A DNA stretch of 38,931 bases from contig CACMKZ010000010.1 in assembly GCA_902614375.1 (NCBI GenBank), forward strand, positions 1 to 38,931. The letters are read 5' to 3'. Below are positions 7,716 through 16,767 of this stretch, one piece after another (position 1 is the stretch's first letter; each line of letters opens with the position of its first letter). The position numbers and the translations under genes were made by a program. Under the pieces are notes generated by a model. That model was not told the origin of the DNA. It did not search any database and saw only the letters and a program-made list of their open reading frames with translations. This stretch comes from an uncultured Alphaproteobacteria bacterium. GTDB lineage: Bacteria > Pseudomonadota > Alphaproteobacteria > HIMB59 > GCA-002718135.

Positions 7716-9421
7716 TGAAAAAAATAAAAAGAGAAGCTTATGCCGATATGTATGGGCCAACAACTGGTGATAAGGTAAGACTTGCTGACACTGAATTGTT
7801 TATTGAAGTTGAAAAAGATTTAACAACGTATGGAGAAGAAGTAAAATTTGGTGGTGGTAAAGTTATTCGAGACGGAATGGGGCAATCTCAAGTATCTCGT
7901 AAAGAGGGTGCTGTTGATACAGTTATAACAAATGCCTTAATAGTAGATGTAAATGGAATTTATAAAGCTGATATTGGTCTTAAGGATGGATTAATTTATG
8001 AAATTGGAAAAGCAGGTAATCCAGATACACAACCCAATGTAAATATTATTATTGGACCTGGAACAGAAATAATTGCTGGTGAAGGTAAAATTATAACAGC
8101 TGGCGGATTTGACAGTCATATACATTTTATTTGTCCTCAGCAAATAGATGATGCACTTCATTCAGGTATTACAACAATGTTGGGAGGAGGAACTGGTCCT
8201 GCACATGGTACTTTAGCTACAACAGTTACACCTGGACCATGGCATATAGAAAGAATGATACAATCTGCAGATGCTTTTTCTATGAACTTGGCTTTTGCTG
8301 GTAAAGGAAATAGTTCATTGTCTCAAGCACTTGAAGAACAAGTTATTGCTGGTGCAAGCTCACTAAAATTACATGAAGATTGGGGTACAACCCCAGCAGC
8401 AATAGATAATTGTTTAAATGTAGCTGATGATCATGACATTCAAGTAATGATTCATACAGATACATTAAATGAAAGTGGATTTGTCGAAAGTACAATTAAA
8501 GCAATTAATGGACGAACAATTCATGCTTTTCATACGGAAGGTGCTGGTGGGGGTCATGCACCGGATATAATTAAAGTATGTGGAGAACAATACGTTATTC
8601 CGTCATCTACAAATCCAACTAGACCATACACAGTTAATACAGTTGAAGAACATTTAGATATGTTAATGGTTTGCCATCACTTAGATAAATCAATACCTGA
8701 AGACGTTGCTTTTGCTGAAAGTCGAATTCGAAAGGAAACAATTGCAGCGGAAGATATACTGCATGACATGGGTGCTTTTTCAATAATTGCTTCTGATAGT
8801 CAGGCCATGGGTCGTGTTGGTGAAGTTATTATTAGAACTTGGCAAACAGCACATAAAATGAAATTGCAACGGGGACAATTAAAAGAAGAGCAGGGTAATA
8901 ACGACAATGTAAGAGTTAAAAGATACATTGCTAAATATACAATTAATCCTGCAATAGCACATGGTATTTCTGATCATATTGGAAGTATCAAAAAAAATAA
9001 ACGTGCTGATATTGTTATTTGGGACACTGCTTTTTTTGGAGTTAAACCTGAAATGGTATTACAAGGTGGAAGTATTGCTTGCGCACAAATGGGTGATCCA
9101 AATGCATCTATTCCAACACCTCAACCAGTATATTCTAGACCAATGTTTTCTTCTTTTGGAAAATCCTTAGAAAAATCTACTGTTACTTTTGTAAGTAAAG
9201 CTTCTTTAGATAAAGATTCATTTAAAAACTCTGGGGTAAGTAAATCTCTGTTACCCGTTAAAAATATTAGAAAAATTTCTAAAAAAGATATGATGTTAAA
9301 TGATTATTGTCCAAAAATAGAAGTGAATCCAGAAACTTATGAAGTTTTAGCAGATGGTGAATTAATTACCTGTGAGCCAGCTGAAACACTACCTTTAGCT
9401 CAACGTTATTTTATGTACTAA
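7715..9421 (+). CDS. ureC: Urease alpha (catalytic) subunit UreC
   Basis: A 568-residue catalytic subunit that hydrolyses urea to ammonia and carbamate at a di-nickel centre. All key residues are present, offset by +1 from Klebsiella numbering. The nickel ligands are His135 and His137 (HIHF), the carbamylated Lys218 (SLKLHED), His247, His273 ([11 protein letters not shown]) and Asp361 (SDSQAMGR). The flap residues CHH include the catalytic His321. No residue change suggests loss of activity. It lies between ureB (1-base overlap) and ureE. No urea transporter is in the window. Confidence 0.99.
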   Translation: MKKIKREAYADMYGPTTGDKVRLADTELFIEVEKDLTTYGEEVKFGGGKVIRDGMGQSQVSRKEGAVDTVITNALIVDVNGIYKADIGLKDGLIYEIGKAGNPDTQPNVNIIIGPGTEIIAGEGKIITAGGFDSHIHFICPQQIDDALHSGITTMLGGGTGPAHGTLATTVTPGPWHIERMIQSADAFSMNLAFAGKGNSSLSQALEEQVIAGASSLKLHEDWGTTPAAIDNCLNVADDHDIQVMIHTDTLNESGFVESTIKAINGRTIHAFHTEGAGGGHAPDIIKVCGEQYVIPSSTNPTRPYTVNTVEEHLDMLMVCHHLDKSIPEDVAFAESRIRKETIAAEDILHDMGAFSIIASDSQAMGRVGEVIIRTWQTAHKMKLQRGQLKEEQGNNDNVRVKRYIAKYTINPAIAHGISDHIGSIKKNKRADIVIWDTAFFGVKPEMVLQGGSIACAQMGDPNASIPTPQPVYSRPMFSSFGKSLEKSTVTFVSKASLDKDSFKNSGVSKSLLPVKNIRKISKKDMMLNDYCPKIEVNPETYEVLADGELITCEPAETLPLAQRYFMY

Positions 9422-9422
9422 A

Positions 9423-9866
9423 ATGGATACTTCATTTAAAATTACTCATCACAATAATAATAAAGAAGTATTTGATGAAATTTCACTATCTTATGAAGAA
9501 AGATTTATTCGTAGAAAAAAACTTATAGCAAATAATGGTACTGAATTTTTAGTTAATCTTGAAGAAACTATCAGTATTGATGAAAATCATTATTTTGAAT
9601 TAGACAATGGAAAATTAATTAAAGTTATATCTAAAGAAGAAAATTTAATTGAAATAACGGGTGATAATTTAAAGCAAATCATATGGCACATAGGAAATAG
9701 ACATTTGCCGTGTCAAATTGAAGAAAACAGAATTCTTATTCAAGATGATGCTGTTATTCTTGATATGATTCTAAAATTACACGGAAATGTAAAAAAAGTT
9801 TTTGAAAAATTTAAACCTGAAGGTGGTGCTTACGGTATGGGCAGAACACATAGTCATAAACATTAA
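9423..9866 (+). CDS. ureE: Urease nickel metallochaperone UreE
   Basis: A 147-residue UreE with an N-terminal beta domain (residues 1-70) and a C-terminal ferredoxin-like metal-binding domain. The IWHIGNRHLPCQIEENRILIQDD segment is the family signature; its His (GNRHLP) is the conserved nickel site. The C-terminus is GRTHSHKH, a short histidine tail rather than the long poly-His seen in enterobacteria. It carries nickel to the UreDFG complex. It starts one base after the ureC stop. Confidence 0.94.
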   Translation: MDTSFKITHHNNNKEVFDEISLSYEERFIRRKKLIANNGTEFLVNLEETISIDENHYFELDNGKLIKVISKEENLIEITGDNLKQIIWHIGNRHLPCQIEENRILIQDDAVILDMILKLHGNVKKVFEKFKPEGGAYGMGRTHSHKH

Positions 9867-9867
9867 A

Positions 9868-10503
9868 ATGAAAAAATTTAAAGATCCTCATCAAATATTA
9901 CAAATATGGTTTTCATCTTCTTTCCCCATTGGTTCTTACGCATACTCTCATGGTTTAGAAGCTCTGATTGATGATAAAAAAATTAAAAATAAAGATAACG
10001 TAAAAGAATTTTTAGATGCTCTTTTATTTTATGGAACATTAAGAAATGATTATATTTTTATGAAATCTATTTACAAAGGTGGGGAAATTAATGAATTAAT
10101 CTTAGCAAATTCTTCTTCGAAAGAAAGGCAAATAGAAATGATTGATATGGGAAATTCATTTCGAAAAATAATGAAAGATAGCTGGGAATTATTTCTACCT
10201 GAAAATACATCATTTATATATTGTCTAGCAAAGGCTGGATTACATTTTAATATTAAGTTTGATGATTTAATTAAGTTTTATCTACAATCATTCATTTCTA
10301 ATTTAATAAATGTATGTGTAAAACATATCCCAATGTCTCAAAAAGATGGACAGAGTCTTAATGTTATTTTTATTAATCAAATTCAAGAATTTTTAAGTAA
10401 TTCAGATAAGCTGACTCTTAAAGATATAGGTACAACTTTTTTTATTGGTGATATTTTTGCTATTAAGCATGAATATTTAGACTCAAGGATTTATTTGACG
10501 TGA
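9868..10503 (+). CDS. ureF: Urease accessory protein UreF
   Basis: A 211-residue helical accessory protein, mapped by [21 protein letters not shown] near the N-terminus (family FPvGaFayShGLE) and the C-terminal [10 protein letters not shown] segment. The start is set at the ATG at 9868, one base after the ureE stop. The frame is open further upstream to 9802, but that would overlap ureE by 65 bases and adds residues outside the family. UreF gates GTP hydrolysis by UreG in the nickel-insertion complex. Its TGA overlaps the GTG start of ureG. Confidence 0.92.
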   Translation: MKKFKDPHQILQIWFSSSFPIGSYAYSHGLEALIDDKKIKNKDNVKEFLDALLFYGTLRNDYIFMKSIYKGGEINELILANSSSKERQIEMIDMGNSFRKIMKDSWELFLPENTSFIYCLAKAGLHFNIKFDDLIKFYLQSFISNLINVCVKHIPMSQKDGQSLNVIFINQIQEFLSNSDKLTLKDIGTTFFIGDIFAIKHEYLDSRIYLT

Positions 10504-11111
10504 ATAATATAAATGGACCTTTAAAAGTTGGTATTGGCGGCGGAATAGGGACTGGCAAAACAAGTTTGACTGAAGCGTTATGTCGCTATTTATCTAAAAA
10601 AGTCTCTATGGCAGTTATTTCAAATGATATTTATACAACTGAAGATGCCGAATATCTAATGAAAGCACAAGTTCTACCAATAGAGAGAATTAAAGGTGTT
10701 GAAACTGGTGGATGTCCACATACTGCTATAAGAGAAGATTGTTCGATTAATTTACTTGCAGTGGATGAAATGAAAATGAAATTTCCAGATTTAGAATTAA
10801 TACTCATTGAGTCAGGTGGGGATAATTTAGCTGCAACTTTTAGTCCTGAATTAGTTGATTTAACAATTTATATGATAGACGTGGCTCAAGGAGCGGATAT
10901 ACCAAGAAAAAAAGCACCAGCTATTAAAAAGTCTGATTTACTGGTAATTAACAAAGTTGACCTTGCTCCATATGTTAATGTTGATTTAGAGCAAATGAAA
11001 CAAGATGTGAATGAAGCCAGAAATGGTTTACCCTATATATTTGGTGAAATGAAAAATAATGATGGAATTGAAAAAATCTCTGACTTCTTAACTTCTCAAG
11101 GTGGATTATAA
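10500..11111 (+). CDS. ureG: Urease accessory GTPase UreG
   Basis: A 203-residue SIMIBI-class GTPase that powers nickel delivery to urease. The P-loop spans about residues 14-21 (GGIGTGKT, slightly different from the usual GPVGSGKT). The nickel-binding Cys-Pro-His motif is present ([12 protein letters not shown]), as are [15 protein letters not shown] and the guanine-specificity motif NKVD. The GTG start overlaps the ureF stop. It is the last gene of the operon and ends back to back with a converging small gene at 11112. Confidence 0.97.
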   Translation: MNNINGPLKVGIGGGIGTGKTSLTEALCRYLSKKVSMAVISNDIYTTEDAEYLMKAQVLPIERIKGVETGGCPHTAIREDCSINLLAVDEMKMKFPDLELILIESGGDNLAATFSPELVDLTIYMIDVAQGADIPRKKAPAIKKSDLLVINKVDLAPYVNVDLEQMKQDVNEARNGLPYIFGEMKNNDGIEKISDFLTSQGGL

Positions 11112-11369
11112 CTATTCAACCTTTTTCAAAGAATACACTGTATCTGTACTATTAAATTTTGTATCAAATTCTTTTGATTTTGGATCGTCAAATAAAGCAT
11201 AAAATTTTTCTTCATCCGTCACATTACACATAATCATTACATGACCATCTTTCACGAAAGCCATATCAAATGCATCTGTATATTTGGCAATATCATCTTT
11301 AAAAAAATTATATAATTCCATGTAATCTTCTTTAGTAAAAGATCCTTTGGATACAACACATAAATTCAT
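11112..11369 (-). CDS. Small ferredoxin-fold-like orphan protein behind a SAM-II-like riboswitch
   Basis: An 85-residue cytosolic protein that I do not recognise. It has alternating strands and helices: MNLCVVSKG strand, a long helix with ELYNFFKDDIAKY, FDMAFVKDGHVMIMCNV strands, a helix with FYALFDDPKS, and a final strand. This fits a dimeric alpha/beta barrel or ferredoxin-like fold similar to the other small proteins here. The start has a clear SD (AGGAG, 6 bases upstream). The 5' leader, about 110 bases, contains a SAM-II/SAM-V-like aptamer and then an intrinsic-terminator hairpin with eight Ts directly before the SD. That implies tight off-control by S-adenosylmethionine and hints at a role in methionine or methyl metabolism. 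It converges on ureG with no gap. Confidence 0.8.
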   Translation of the reverse strand: MNLCVVSKGSFTKEDYMELYNFFKDDIAKYTDAFDMAFVKDGHVMIMCNVTDEEKFYALFDDPKSKEFDTKFNSTDTVYSLKKVE

Positions 11370-11380
11370 ATTTATCTCCT

Positions 11381-11419
11381 AAAAAAAATATCCTCACCAT
11401 TTTTCTTAATGGGAGGATA
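11381..11419 (-). terminator. Leader terminator (attenuator) of the 85-residue gene
   Basis: Read on the minus strand, TATCCTCCCA (11419-11410) pairs with TGGTGAGGATA (11399-11389), with one bulged base and a 10-base loop. It is followed immediately by eight Ts (11388-11381) and then the SD and ATG of the downstream gene. The hairpin plus U-tract is a typical intrinsic terminator. Lying inside the leader, it is best read as the expression platform of the aptamer upstream. Confidence 0.75.
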
Positions 11420-11430
11420 AATTTATACGC

Positions 11431-11477
11431 ATCTCATTTTAGCTGCTTGTAAACCGCAATAGAGTCAAATCGTTCAT
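11431..11477 (-). promoter_or_regulatory. SAM-II/SAM-V-like riboswitch aptamer
   Basis: On the minus strand the leader carries, in order, GATTTGA, CTC, TATTGC, a short linker and AGCTAAAATGAG. These match the conserved SAM-II core as I know it (GAUUU...UUGC...GCUAAA). The P1 stem is TGAAC (11476-11472) with GTTTA (11454-11450), including one G-U pair. The pseudoknot P2 would be CTC with GAG, as short as in the environmental SAM-II RNA of known structure. A TATAAT -10 box (11492-11487) puts the transcript start about 3-5 bases before P1. The linker is shorter than in typical SAM-II, so SAM-V is an alternative class. Confidence 0.55.
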
Positions 11478-11603
11478 AAATTAGATATTATATAATTATT
11501 ACATTTCAATTAAAAATATTAATACTGTTAATATTTGTTAGTTCATCTTAGTAAAATTAATCCTATTGAACAACAAAAAACTAAATCTAATTTATTAATA
11601 ATC

Positions 11604-11882
11604 ATGATCCAGAATATTTCAAAATTATTTAATTTAAATAATAAATATAAAACAGAAGAACATACCATTCCTGATAATTTACGTAGTAAGGAATTAGAAT
11701 GGAAATTAGCTTTACTAGTAAGAAATGTTGATAGCGTAGAAGATATCGACCTGCAATTTGTCAAAAAGACTAAAATTAACAAGGGAACAAAGCAAGATTT
11801 ATATACCTCTTACAGATTAGATTTTGATGTTAGAGAAAAATTAGATCAATTTAAAAAAAAATATAGGGATATACTTTTATAA
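11604..11882 (+). CDS. Hypothetical protein, charged, 92 residues
   Basis: I do not recognise this protein. It is soluble and lysine-rich, with central helical segments (NLRSKELEWKLALLVRNVDSVEDIDLQF) and a C-terminal helix (VREKLDQFKKKYRDILL). The frame is open back to a TTG at 11535, but the ATG at 11604 gives a more ordinary start; neither has a strong SD. It stands alone on the plus strand, divergent from the riboswitch-controlled gene on its left and converging one base short of the membrane-protein gene on its right. It could be a genuine small gene; the evidence is an open frame with plausible composition. Confidence 0.5.
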   Translation: MIQNISKLFNLNNKYKTEEHTIPDNLRSKELEWKLALLVRNVDSVEDIDLQFVKKTKINKGTKQDLYTSYRLDFDVREKLDQFKKKYRDILL

Positions 11883-11883
11883 A

Positions 11884-12288
11884 TCACTCATATTTATCAG
11901 AATACAAGTAAGGTATCCCAATAACTAAAATAATATAGAAAACCATAAAGCCGGCAATAAGAGGTAATACCTCTCCAGCTGGTACTGTGCTAAACGGACC
12001 AATAACAAATCCGTATATCACAAAAAGAATATTTAAACCTACTAAATAATAACCACCACTTCTTTTCATACTATACAACATATAAATTGTGTAAGCGATT
12101 GCTAATTGAAAAACAACACTTACAAAAAAATCTAAAGTTGAAAATTGAACATTAAAATCTCCTACAGGTGGTTGCACACCTTGACCTGAAAAATATCCAT
12201 ACGAAATTCGATAAGACGTATCAATGAAATCAAGAGAGATAAGGATTAACATAATCCAATGTAGAGGTTTAAATAATCTTTCTTTCAT
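11884..12288 (-). CDS. Hypothetical four-helix membrane protein
   Basis: A 134-residue integral membrane protein with about four hydrophobic helices (residues about 10-25, 52-72, 78-98 and 104-128) and no recognised motif. The first loop, which is glycine- and proline-rich (YGYFSGQGVQPPVGDFN), probably lies in the periplasm. It follows the bactofilin gene by 17 bases on the same strand and is likely cotranscribed with it. The function is unknown; the context suggests an envelope role. Confidence 0.7.
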   Translation of the reverse strand: MKERLFKPLHWIMLILISLDFIDTSYRISYGYFSGQGVQPPVGDFNVQFSTLDFFVSVVFQLAIAYTIYMLYSMKRSGGYYLVGLNILFVIYGFVIGPFSTVPAGEVLPLIAGFMVFYIILVIGIPYLYSDKYE

Positions 12289-12305
12289 ACTAACAAATAT
12301 AATTG

Positions 12306-12755
12306 CTAATCTTTTTTAATTGCTTCTTGTAATGAATTATTTTCTTCTGATGGTTTTGGATCTTTTTTGATAGGTTGAATCTTATCAGATTTTTTAATAT
12401 CACCACTAATTTGACCGCCAAGCTTAATCTGTAAGTTTTGGTACTCGATGTCTCCAGAAGCAACTCCTTGCTCTTGGATTGTTAAGGTGCCAGAAGCTTT
12501 TATTTCACCGTCAAATTTTCCCCAGATGTCAGCATTATGTGTTTCTATATTTCCTTTGCAATCTCCAGTAGCACCAATAACTACATTATCAGTTTTCATA
12601 GTAACATCTGCTTCACCATCAATCTGAACTTCATCAGCTTTTTTAATTTCACCATTGATTGTTACGCCTTGACCAATTACAACTTTTGCGGATCCCTTAG
12701 CAGGTCTAAATACATCAGTTGTTGAATTTGAATTATCGTCTTTTTTATCAAACAT
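12306..12755 (-). CDS. Bactofilin (polymer-forming cytoskeletal protein)
   Basis: A 149-residue bactofilin (DUF583). The central part, residues about 25-120, is a right-handed beta-helix of short repeats with regularly spaced hydrophobics and glycines (VVIGQGVTINGEIKKADEV, VVIGATGDCKGNIETHN, ASGDIEYQNLQIKLGGQISGDI). It is flanked by charged, disordered tails, as is usual. Bactofilins polymerise without nucleotides on the inner membrane and scaffold local cell-wall or morphogenesis enzymes. A strong SD (GGGAGG) precedes the ATG by 5 bases. The membrane protein downstream could be a partner or anchor. Confidence 0.93.
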   Translation of the reverse strand: MFDKKDDNSNSTTDVFRPAKGSAKVVIGQGVTINGEIKKADEVQIDGEADVTMKTDNVVIGATGDCKGNIETHNADIWGKFDGEIKASGTLTIQEQGVASGDIEYQNLQIKLGGQISGDIKKSDKIQPIKKDPKPSEENNSLQEAIKKD

Positions 12756-12864
12756 TATACCTCCCTATAGTTTTGTTAATGCAGGTAATCTACAACTGCT
12801 ATAATTATCTCGATTAATTACCATATAAGCATTAATATTTGAAGATTTATGTAATATTTACAGG

Positions 12865-13548
12865 TTATTTTTGATGATTTACAACATCGACAAGGATGGC
12901 AATGACCAAATTCAATATTGTAATTGAGCAAATTGAAATAAAGCTGAAAAAGTAAATCCATGCCCACCAGTAAATAGCCTGCATAGGCAGCATTACATTC
13001 TCCCAACTAGATAAGGTTAAAACTTGAAAAAGTGTAATTAGGGATATTCCCAGATCGGCCCATCGTTCTGGATCATCTTCCCCAAATAAAATTGATCCCA
13101 TTGTTGCATAAATGTAAAGAATGATAAACAGAAGTAGACTAACAAAAAATACTCTTTTTATTGAAGCAAGAATAGCTTCTATAATTTTTTTTAATTCAGG
13201 AATGACAGATATCAATCGTAACACTCTAAAAATACGAAGAAGACGTAGAACTAAAAAACTAGAATTATTTGGAATTGGAATTAGTGATATTGCTACAATG
13301 ATTGTATCAAATACATTCCAACCATCTTTAAGGAAATTTTTCTTTTCTTTTTCTCCAATAAAGCGAATTAAAATTTCAATAACAAAGAAAACAGTGATTG
13401 CATAATCAAGTAAGTGAATAGTATTTAAAAATATAGGATCTAATTGATATGTTGTAGCACCAATAAGAATGGCATTTAATATAATTATAACAACAACAGA
13501 AAATTGAAAAACACGATTATCTTTCAACTTAGAAAAAAAATCTATCAT
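12865..13548 (-). CDS. Voltage-gated cation channel, NaChBac/BacNav-like, altered selectivity filter
   Basis: A 227-residue single-domain ion channel (PF00520 type) with six membrane helices. S4 is obvious, with arginines every third residue (Arg102, 105, 108, 111 in LRLLRIFRVLRL). The pore segment reads FQVLTLSSWENVM (about 174-186). In characterised bacterial sodium channels this stretch is FQVxTLESW, with a ring of Glu that sets sodium selectivity. Here that Glu is Ser180, and an acid appears three positions later (Glu183). The long C-terminal coiled coil of NaChBac is absent; the protein stops soon after S6. It acts in the inner membrane, with a role in motility, sodium homeostasis or signalling not determinable here. 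Confidence 0.88.
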   Translation of the reverse strand: MIDFFSKLKDNRVFQFSVVVIIILNAILIGATTYQLDPIFLNTIHLLDYAITVFFVIEILIRFIGEKEKKNFLKDGWNVFDTIIVAISLIPIPNNSSFLVLRLLRIFRVLRLISVIPELKKIIEAILASIKRVFFVSLLLFIILYIYATMGSILFGEDDPERWADLGISLITLFQVLTLSSWENVMLPMQAIYWWAWIYFFSFISICSITILNLVIAILVDVVNHQK

Positions 13549-13554
13549 ATTAAA

Positions 13555-14577
13555 TTAAATAGTTTTTAAGTTATCTATTTTCCTATCCATCACAAAAAAC
13601 CACAAAGGAGGGATTAAAGCCATAATTAACATGATGGAGTAATTAGCAGGCATCTCAATTGCTTTTTCTTCTTGAGATAAAAGAGGATACGGCTTTGATG
13701 CACTTTGGTGATGCTCTGCATGAAGGCCTAAATTAAATGTCGACCAATTAGCAGATATGTGACGACTGTTCCAAGAATGTAAATCTGTAAATCTTTCGTA
13801 CCTTCCATTTTCTTTTTTTCTTTCTAAACCATAATGCTGAATATAATTTACTAACTCCAATAAGATTATAGAAACAAAAGAATGAAAGATAACAAAAATT
13901 AAACCATTCATACCTGCAATTAAATAAGCAAATACTAAAAATAAAAATTCTAATACAAAATAATGAATCATTCTATTTTGAAAACTAAATGTATTTAGAT
14001 TTTTTTTATCAAGAATATTTTTTTCAATATTCCAAGACGAAATCACACTATTGATTACACAGCGAATAAAATAAAAATAAAAATTTTCTCCTCTTCTAGC
14101 TGTAGCAGGATCTTCTTTAGTAGCTACATTTAAATGATGACCATAAATATGTTCTATACGAAAATGCCCATAACAACATAATACTAATAAAAATACTCCA
14201 ATGCCTCGCATAAATTTATTTTTTCGATGAATAAGTTCATGCGCAGTTGTAATTCCAATAGAACCGCCAGACATACCTACAGCTGCCCCTAAAGCAGCAG
14301 CGGTTAATAATGTGATACTAAAATCAGAAACAACGATTAAACCAAATATAATTAAAAATAAAATGCAGGGGAGAACGATTAAAATAGAAAAATTGTGAAA
14401 CACACTTTCATTTAGCTCAACATCATCTTTACTTAAGTAAGGTAATACAAGGTCAATAATTGGAACTAATATAAAAACCCAAATAAAAGGTGAAATTGAC
14501 CAAGAGGGATTAATGATTAATCCTAAAGAACTAGCAAATATCAAAATTAGCGGTGTTACAAGATAAAAAATCATCAA
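13555..14577 (-). CDS. AlkB-like membrane di-iron monooxygenase (alkane hydroxylase family)
   Basis: A 340-residue integral-membrane fatty-acid-desaturase-fold enzyme. All AlkB histidine motifs are present: HELIH (113-117), EHIYGHH (142-148), NYIQHYG (244-250) and HAEHH (286-290). The segment VATKEDPATARRGE also matches AlkB. The last box lacks the usual QRH (LGLHAEHH). About six hydrophobic helices lie between. The protein is somewhat shorter than typical AlkB (about 380-400), lacking the C-terminal extension and fused rubredoxin. Such enzymes hydroxylate terminal methyl groups of alkanes or related hydrophobic chains. The GMC dehydrogenase at 17798 could oxidise the resulting alcohol. No rubredoxin gene is in the window, so the electron donor is unknown. 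Confidence 0.87.
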   Translation of the reverse strand: MMIFYLVTPLILIFASSLGLIINPSWSISPFIWVFILVPIIDLVLPYLSKDDVELNESVFHNFSILIVLPCILFLIIFGLIVVSDFSITLLTAAALGAAVGMSGGSIGITTAHELIHRKNKFMRGIGVFLLVLCCYGHFRIEHIYGHHLNVATKEDPATARRGENFYFYFIRCVINSVISSWNIEKNILDKKNLNTFSFQNRMIHYFVLEFLFLVFAYLIAGMNGLIFVIFHSFVSIILLELVNYIQHYGLERKKENGRYERFTDLHSWNSRHISANWSTFNLGLHAEHHQSASKPYPLLSQEEKAIEMPANYSIMLIMALIPPLWFFVMDRKIDNLKTI

Positions 14578-14637
14578 AATAATTATATATTATTTTTTTT
14601 TCTAAACTAATACCTAAATTACTCTAAGAAAATTTAT

Positions 14638-15573
14638 ATGAATAATAACATAAAAGGTCTTATTTTAATTATTGTGGGGATGTTATTCATTATTACCCAG
14701 GATGTTTTAATTAAATACACCATCCATGATGCCTCTTTAATGCAAATACTTGTATTTAGAGGAGGGGTAGGATTTTCATTGTTATGCCTATATTTAATTT
14801 ACACAAAACAACCAATATTCTTTGGAACAGCGCACCCTTATATAGCAATTTTTAGAGGCTCCACCTTCTTCTTCGGCTTTACCTTATTTTTTATCTCATT
14901 GAGCCAAATCACTTTAGCAGAAGCAACAAGTTTGTTTTTTGTTAGTCCATTTTTTATTACTATTTATTCTTACTTCATTCTGAGTATAAAGATTGGAATA
15001 AATAGAATATTTTCAATCTTCGTTGGTTTTAGTGGTACACTTTTAATTATTAAACCAGAATTTAATGACATAAACATTTATATGCTATTTCCAATCATTG
15101 CTGCTGCTACTTATGCATTATCAATGACATTGGCAAAAAAAACTTCAAAAAATGATAATTTATTTCAACAAACTTTTCATATTTATATAGGTGCATTTGT
15201 TGGAGGAAGCGCAATTAGTATTTTATTACATAATTCAGATTTTAATTTATCAATTTTTTCTATTCTTGGTAATCCTTGGATACTTAATGATCTTCAATTT
15301 ATTGGATTAATACTTTTTATATCTACAACTGGAAGTCTTGGAATATTTTGTTTGATTGCAGCATACAGAGTAGGGTCACCTTTAGTTAACAGTATAACTG
15401 AGTATGTCCATTTAATTTTTGCTATAATAATAGGAATTATTATTTTTTCTGAAGTACCAGATACAAACTCATTTATTGGAATTTTTCTTATTATGGTAAG
15501 TGGTATCTTTGTTGTATTTAGAGAAAATAAACGTGAAGAATTAGTTGTATCCAAAACTACTCTTAGAACTTAA
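14638..15573 (+). CDS. DMT-superfamily transporter (EamA family)
   Basis: A 311-residue inner-membrane protein with ten predicted helices in two homologous EamA halves (residues about 4-138 and 150-290). Features are the opening GLILIIVGMLFIITQDVLIKY and the PxxxxxAATYALSMTLAKKTSK segment that begins the second half. Family members export metabolites, amino acids or drugs, or import SAM in some bacteria; the substrate is not readable. It diverges from the AlkB-like gene across a 60-base AT-rich gap that must hold both promoters. Confidence 0.88.
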   Translation: MNNNIKGLILIIVGMLFIITQDVLIKYTIHDASLMQILVFRGGVGFSLLCLYLIYTKQPIFFGTAHPYIAIFRGSTFFFGFTLFFISLSQITLAEATSLFFVSPFFITIYSYFILSIKIGINRIFSIFVGFSGTLLIIKPEFNDINIYMLFPIIAAATYALSMTLAKKTSKNDNLFQQTFHIYIGAFVGGSAISILLHNSDFNLSIFSILGNPWILNDLQFIGLILFISTTGSLGIFCLIAAYRVGSPLVNSITEYVHLIFAIIIGIIIFSEVPDTNSFIGIFLIMVSGIFVVFRENKREELVVSKTTLRT

Positions 15574-15620
15574 TAGTTTTATAATATTGTAACAATCACT
15601 GAATAATATTAATAAAAATT

Positions 15621-16760
15621 ATGTATAGAAAAGCATTCTTTGCCATATGTTTAAATGGTTTCGCACTTGCTTTTACTTGGGGAATAACTGTAACAAATAT
15701 CCCATGGTTATTTGATAGAGTTGGTATTAAAGAAACTGATTTAGGAATTTGGTTTACAATTTTTGCTGTTCTACAACTTTTTTTCAGTCAATTATCAGGT
15801 AGGGTAATTGTGCCACTTATTGGAACAACTAAAACTTTAATGTTAGGTCAATTGAGTTTTGCAATATTTCCTTATATATTTATTACAGCTAGCAACATAC
15901 AAACATTTTTTTTATCCAGTATTCCATTATCAATAGCTGCAGGTTTAATTTTTCCTACAATTGCTAGTAGTACTAACTTTATTGAAAATAAAACTAAAAG
16001 AATTTATCAAACATACCAACAAGCTTCATTTAGTTTTGGTTTTATTATTAGTGGTATTTTTGCAAGTTTATTTTTTTATTTAAATTTATACCCACCACAT
16101 ATTTTTATAGGTTTGATATTCTTTTTAACTTTAATTGTTATTCTAACATTTATATTTGGTTTATCTTCTGAAAATGATTACTATGAAAAGTTAGCTAAAT
16201 TTAAAATTCCTGAAAGAAAGGTTTTATTTTTTGGATTAAATTTAGCAATATTCATGGGCACTGTTGGTATTATGCTAGAATGGACACCATTATGGTTAAA
16301 AAGAGATCTTAATGCATCTTTGTATGTTGCATCATTATCAATACTTTGTTGGGGAGGTGGAGAATTTATAGGCAGAATATATGGTGAAAAAATTGTTAAT
16401 GCTTACGGTGTAAAATTTGCAGCAGGGTATTTTGGTTTAGTTGGTTGTTTGATTTTCTTTATTTCTATTTTAACTGCTAATATTTATATTATTATTTTAG
16501 CAGTATTCTTATTTGCTCTCTCGACATCAAATTTTTATCCAGTCGTTTTAATGCAAGGATTAAAATATACTAATGAAAGTATATCAATCACTGCAGCAAA
16601 TATCACAACAATTGCATTTTCTGGCTTTCTAATAGGGCCAGCTATAATTGGATTTTCAGCTGAAACATTCGGTTTAACTTTTAATGTTATCGCTCTTTGT
16701 TTTATTTGGGCATTTAATGGATTATTATTTATTTACTTTATTAATCAATTAAAAAAATAA
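15621..16760 (+). CDS. MFS transporter (paralogue of those at 25630 and 26801)
   Basis: A 379-residue major facilitator with about twelve helices. It begins FFAICLNGFALAFTWGITVTNIPWL and ends with a IGPAIIGFSAETFGLTFN motif in the eleventh to twelfth helix region. That motif recurs almost unchanged in the two tandem MFS genes near 26 kb, so all three are paralogues; the general look is YbjJ-like. The substrate is unknown. It lies 47 bases after the DMT transporter on the same strand and converges with the metalloprotease gene. Confidence 0.88.
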   Translation: MYRKAFFAICLNGFALAFTWGITVTNIPWLFDRVGIKETDLGIWFTIFAVLQLFFSQLSGRVIVPLIGTTKTLMLGQLSFAIFPYIFITASNIQTFFLSSIPLSIAAGLIFPTIASSTNFIENKTKRIYQTYQQASFSFGFIISGIFASLFFYLNLYPPHIFIGLIFFLTLIVILTFIFGLSSENDYYEKLAKFKIPERKVLFFGLNLAIFMGTVGIMLEWTPLWLKRDLNASLYVASLSILCWGGGEFIGRIYGEKIVNAYGVKFAAGYFGLVGCLIFFISILTANIYIIILAVFLFALSTSNFYPVVLMQGLKYTNESISITAANITTIAFSGFLIGPAIIGFSAETFGLTFNVIALCFIWAFNGLLFIYFINQLKK

Positions 16761-16767
16761 TTTTATT

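Noticed and set aside
9802..9867. Upstream extension of ureF
   Set aside because: It would overlap ureE by 65 bases and add residues outside the UreF family; the ATG at 9868 directly follows the ureE stop.
13121..13405. Plus-strand open frame inside the channel gene
   Set aside because: It is antisense to conserved S3-S5 coding sequence of the channel, has no SD and has no recognisable protein features.
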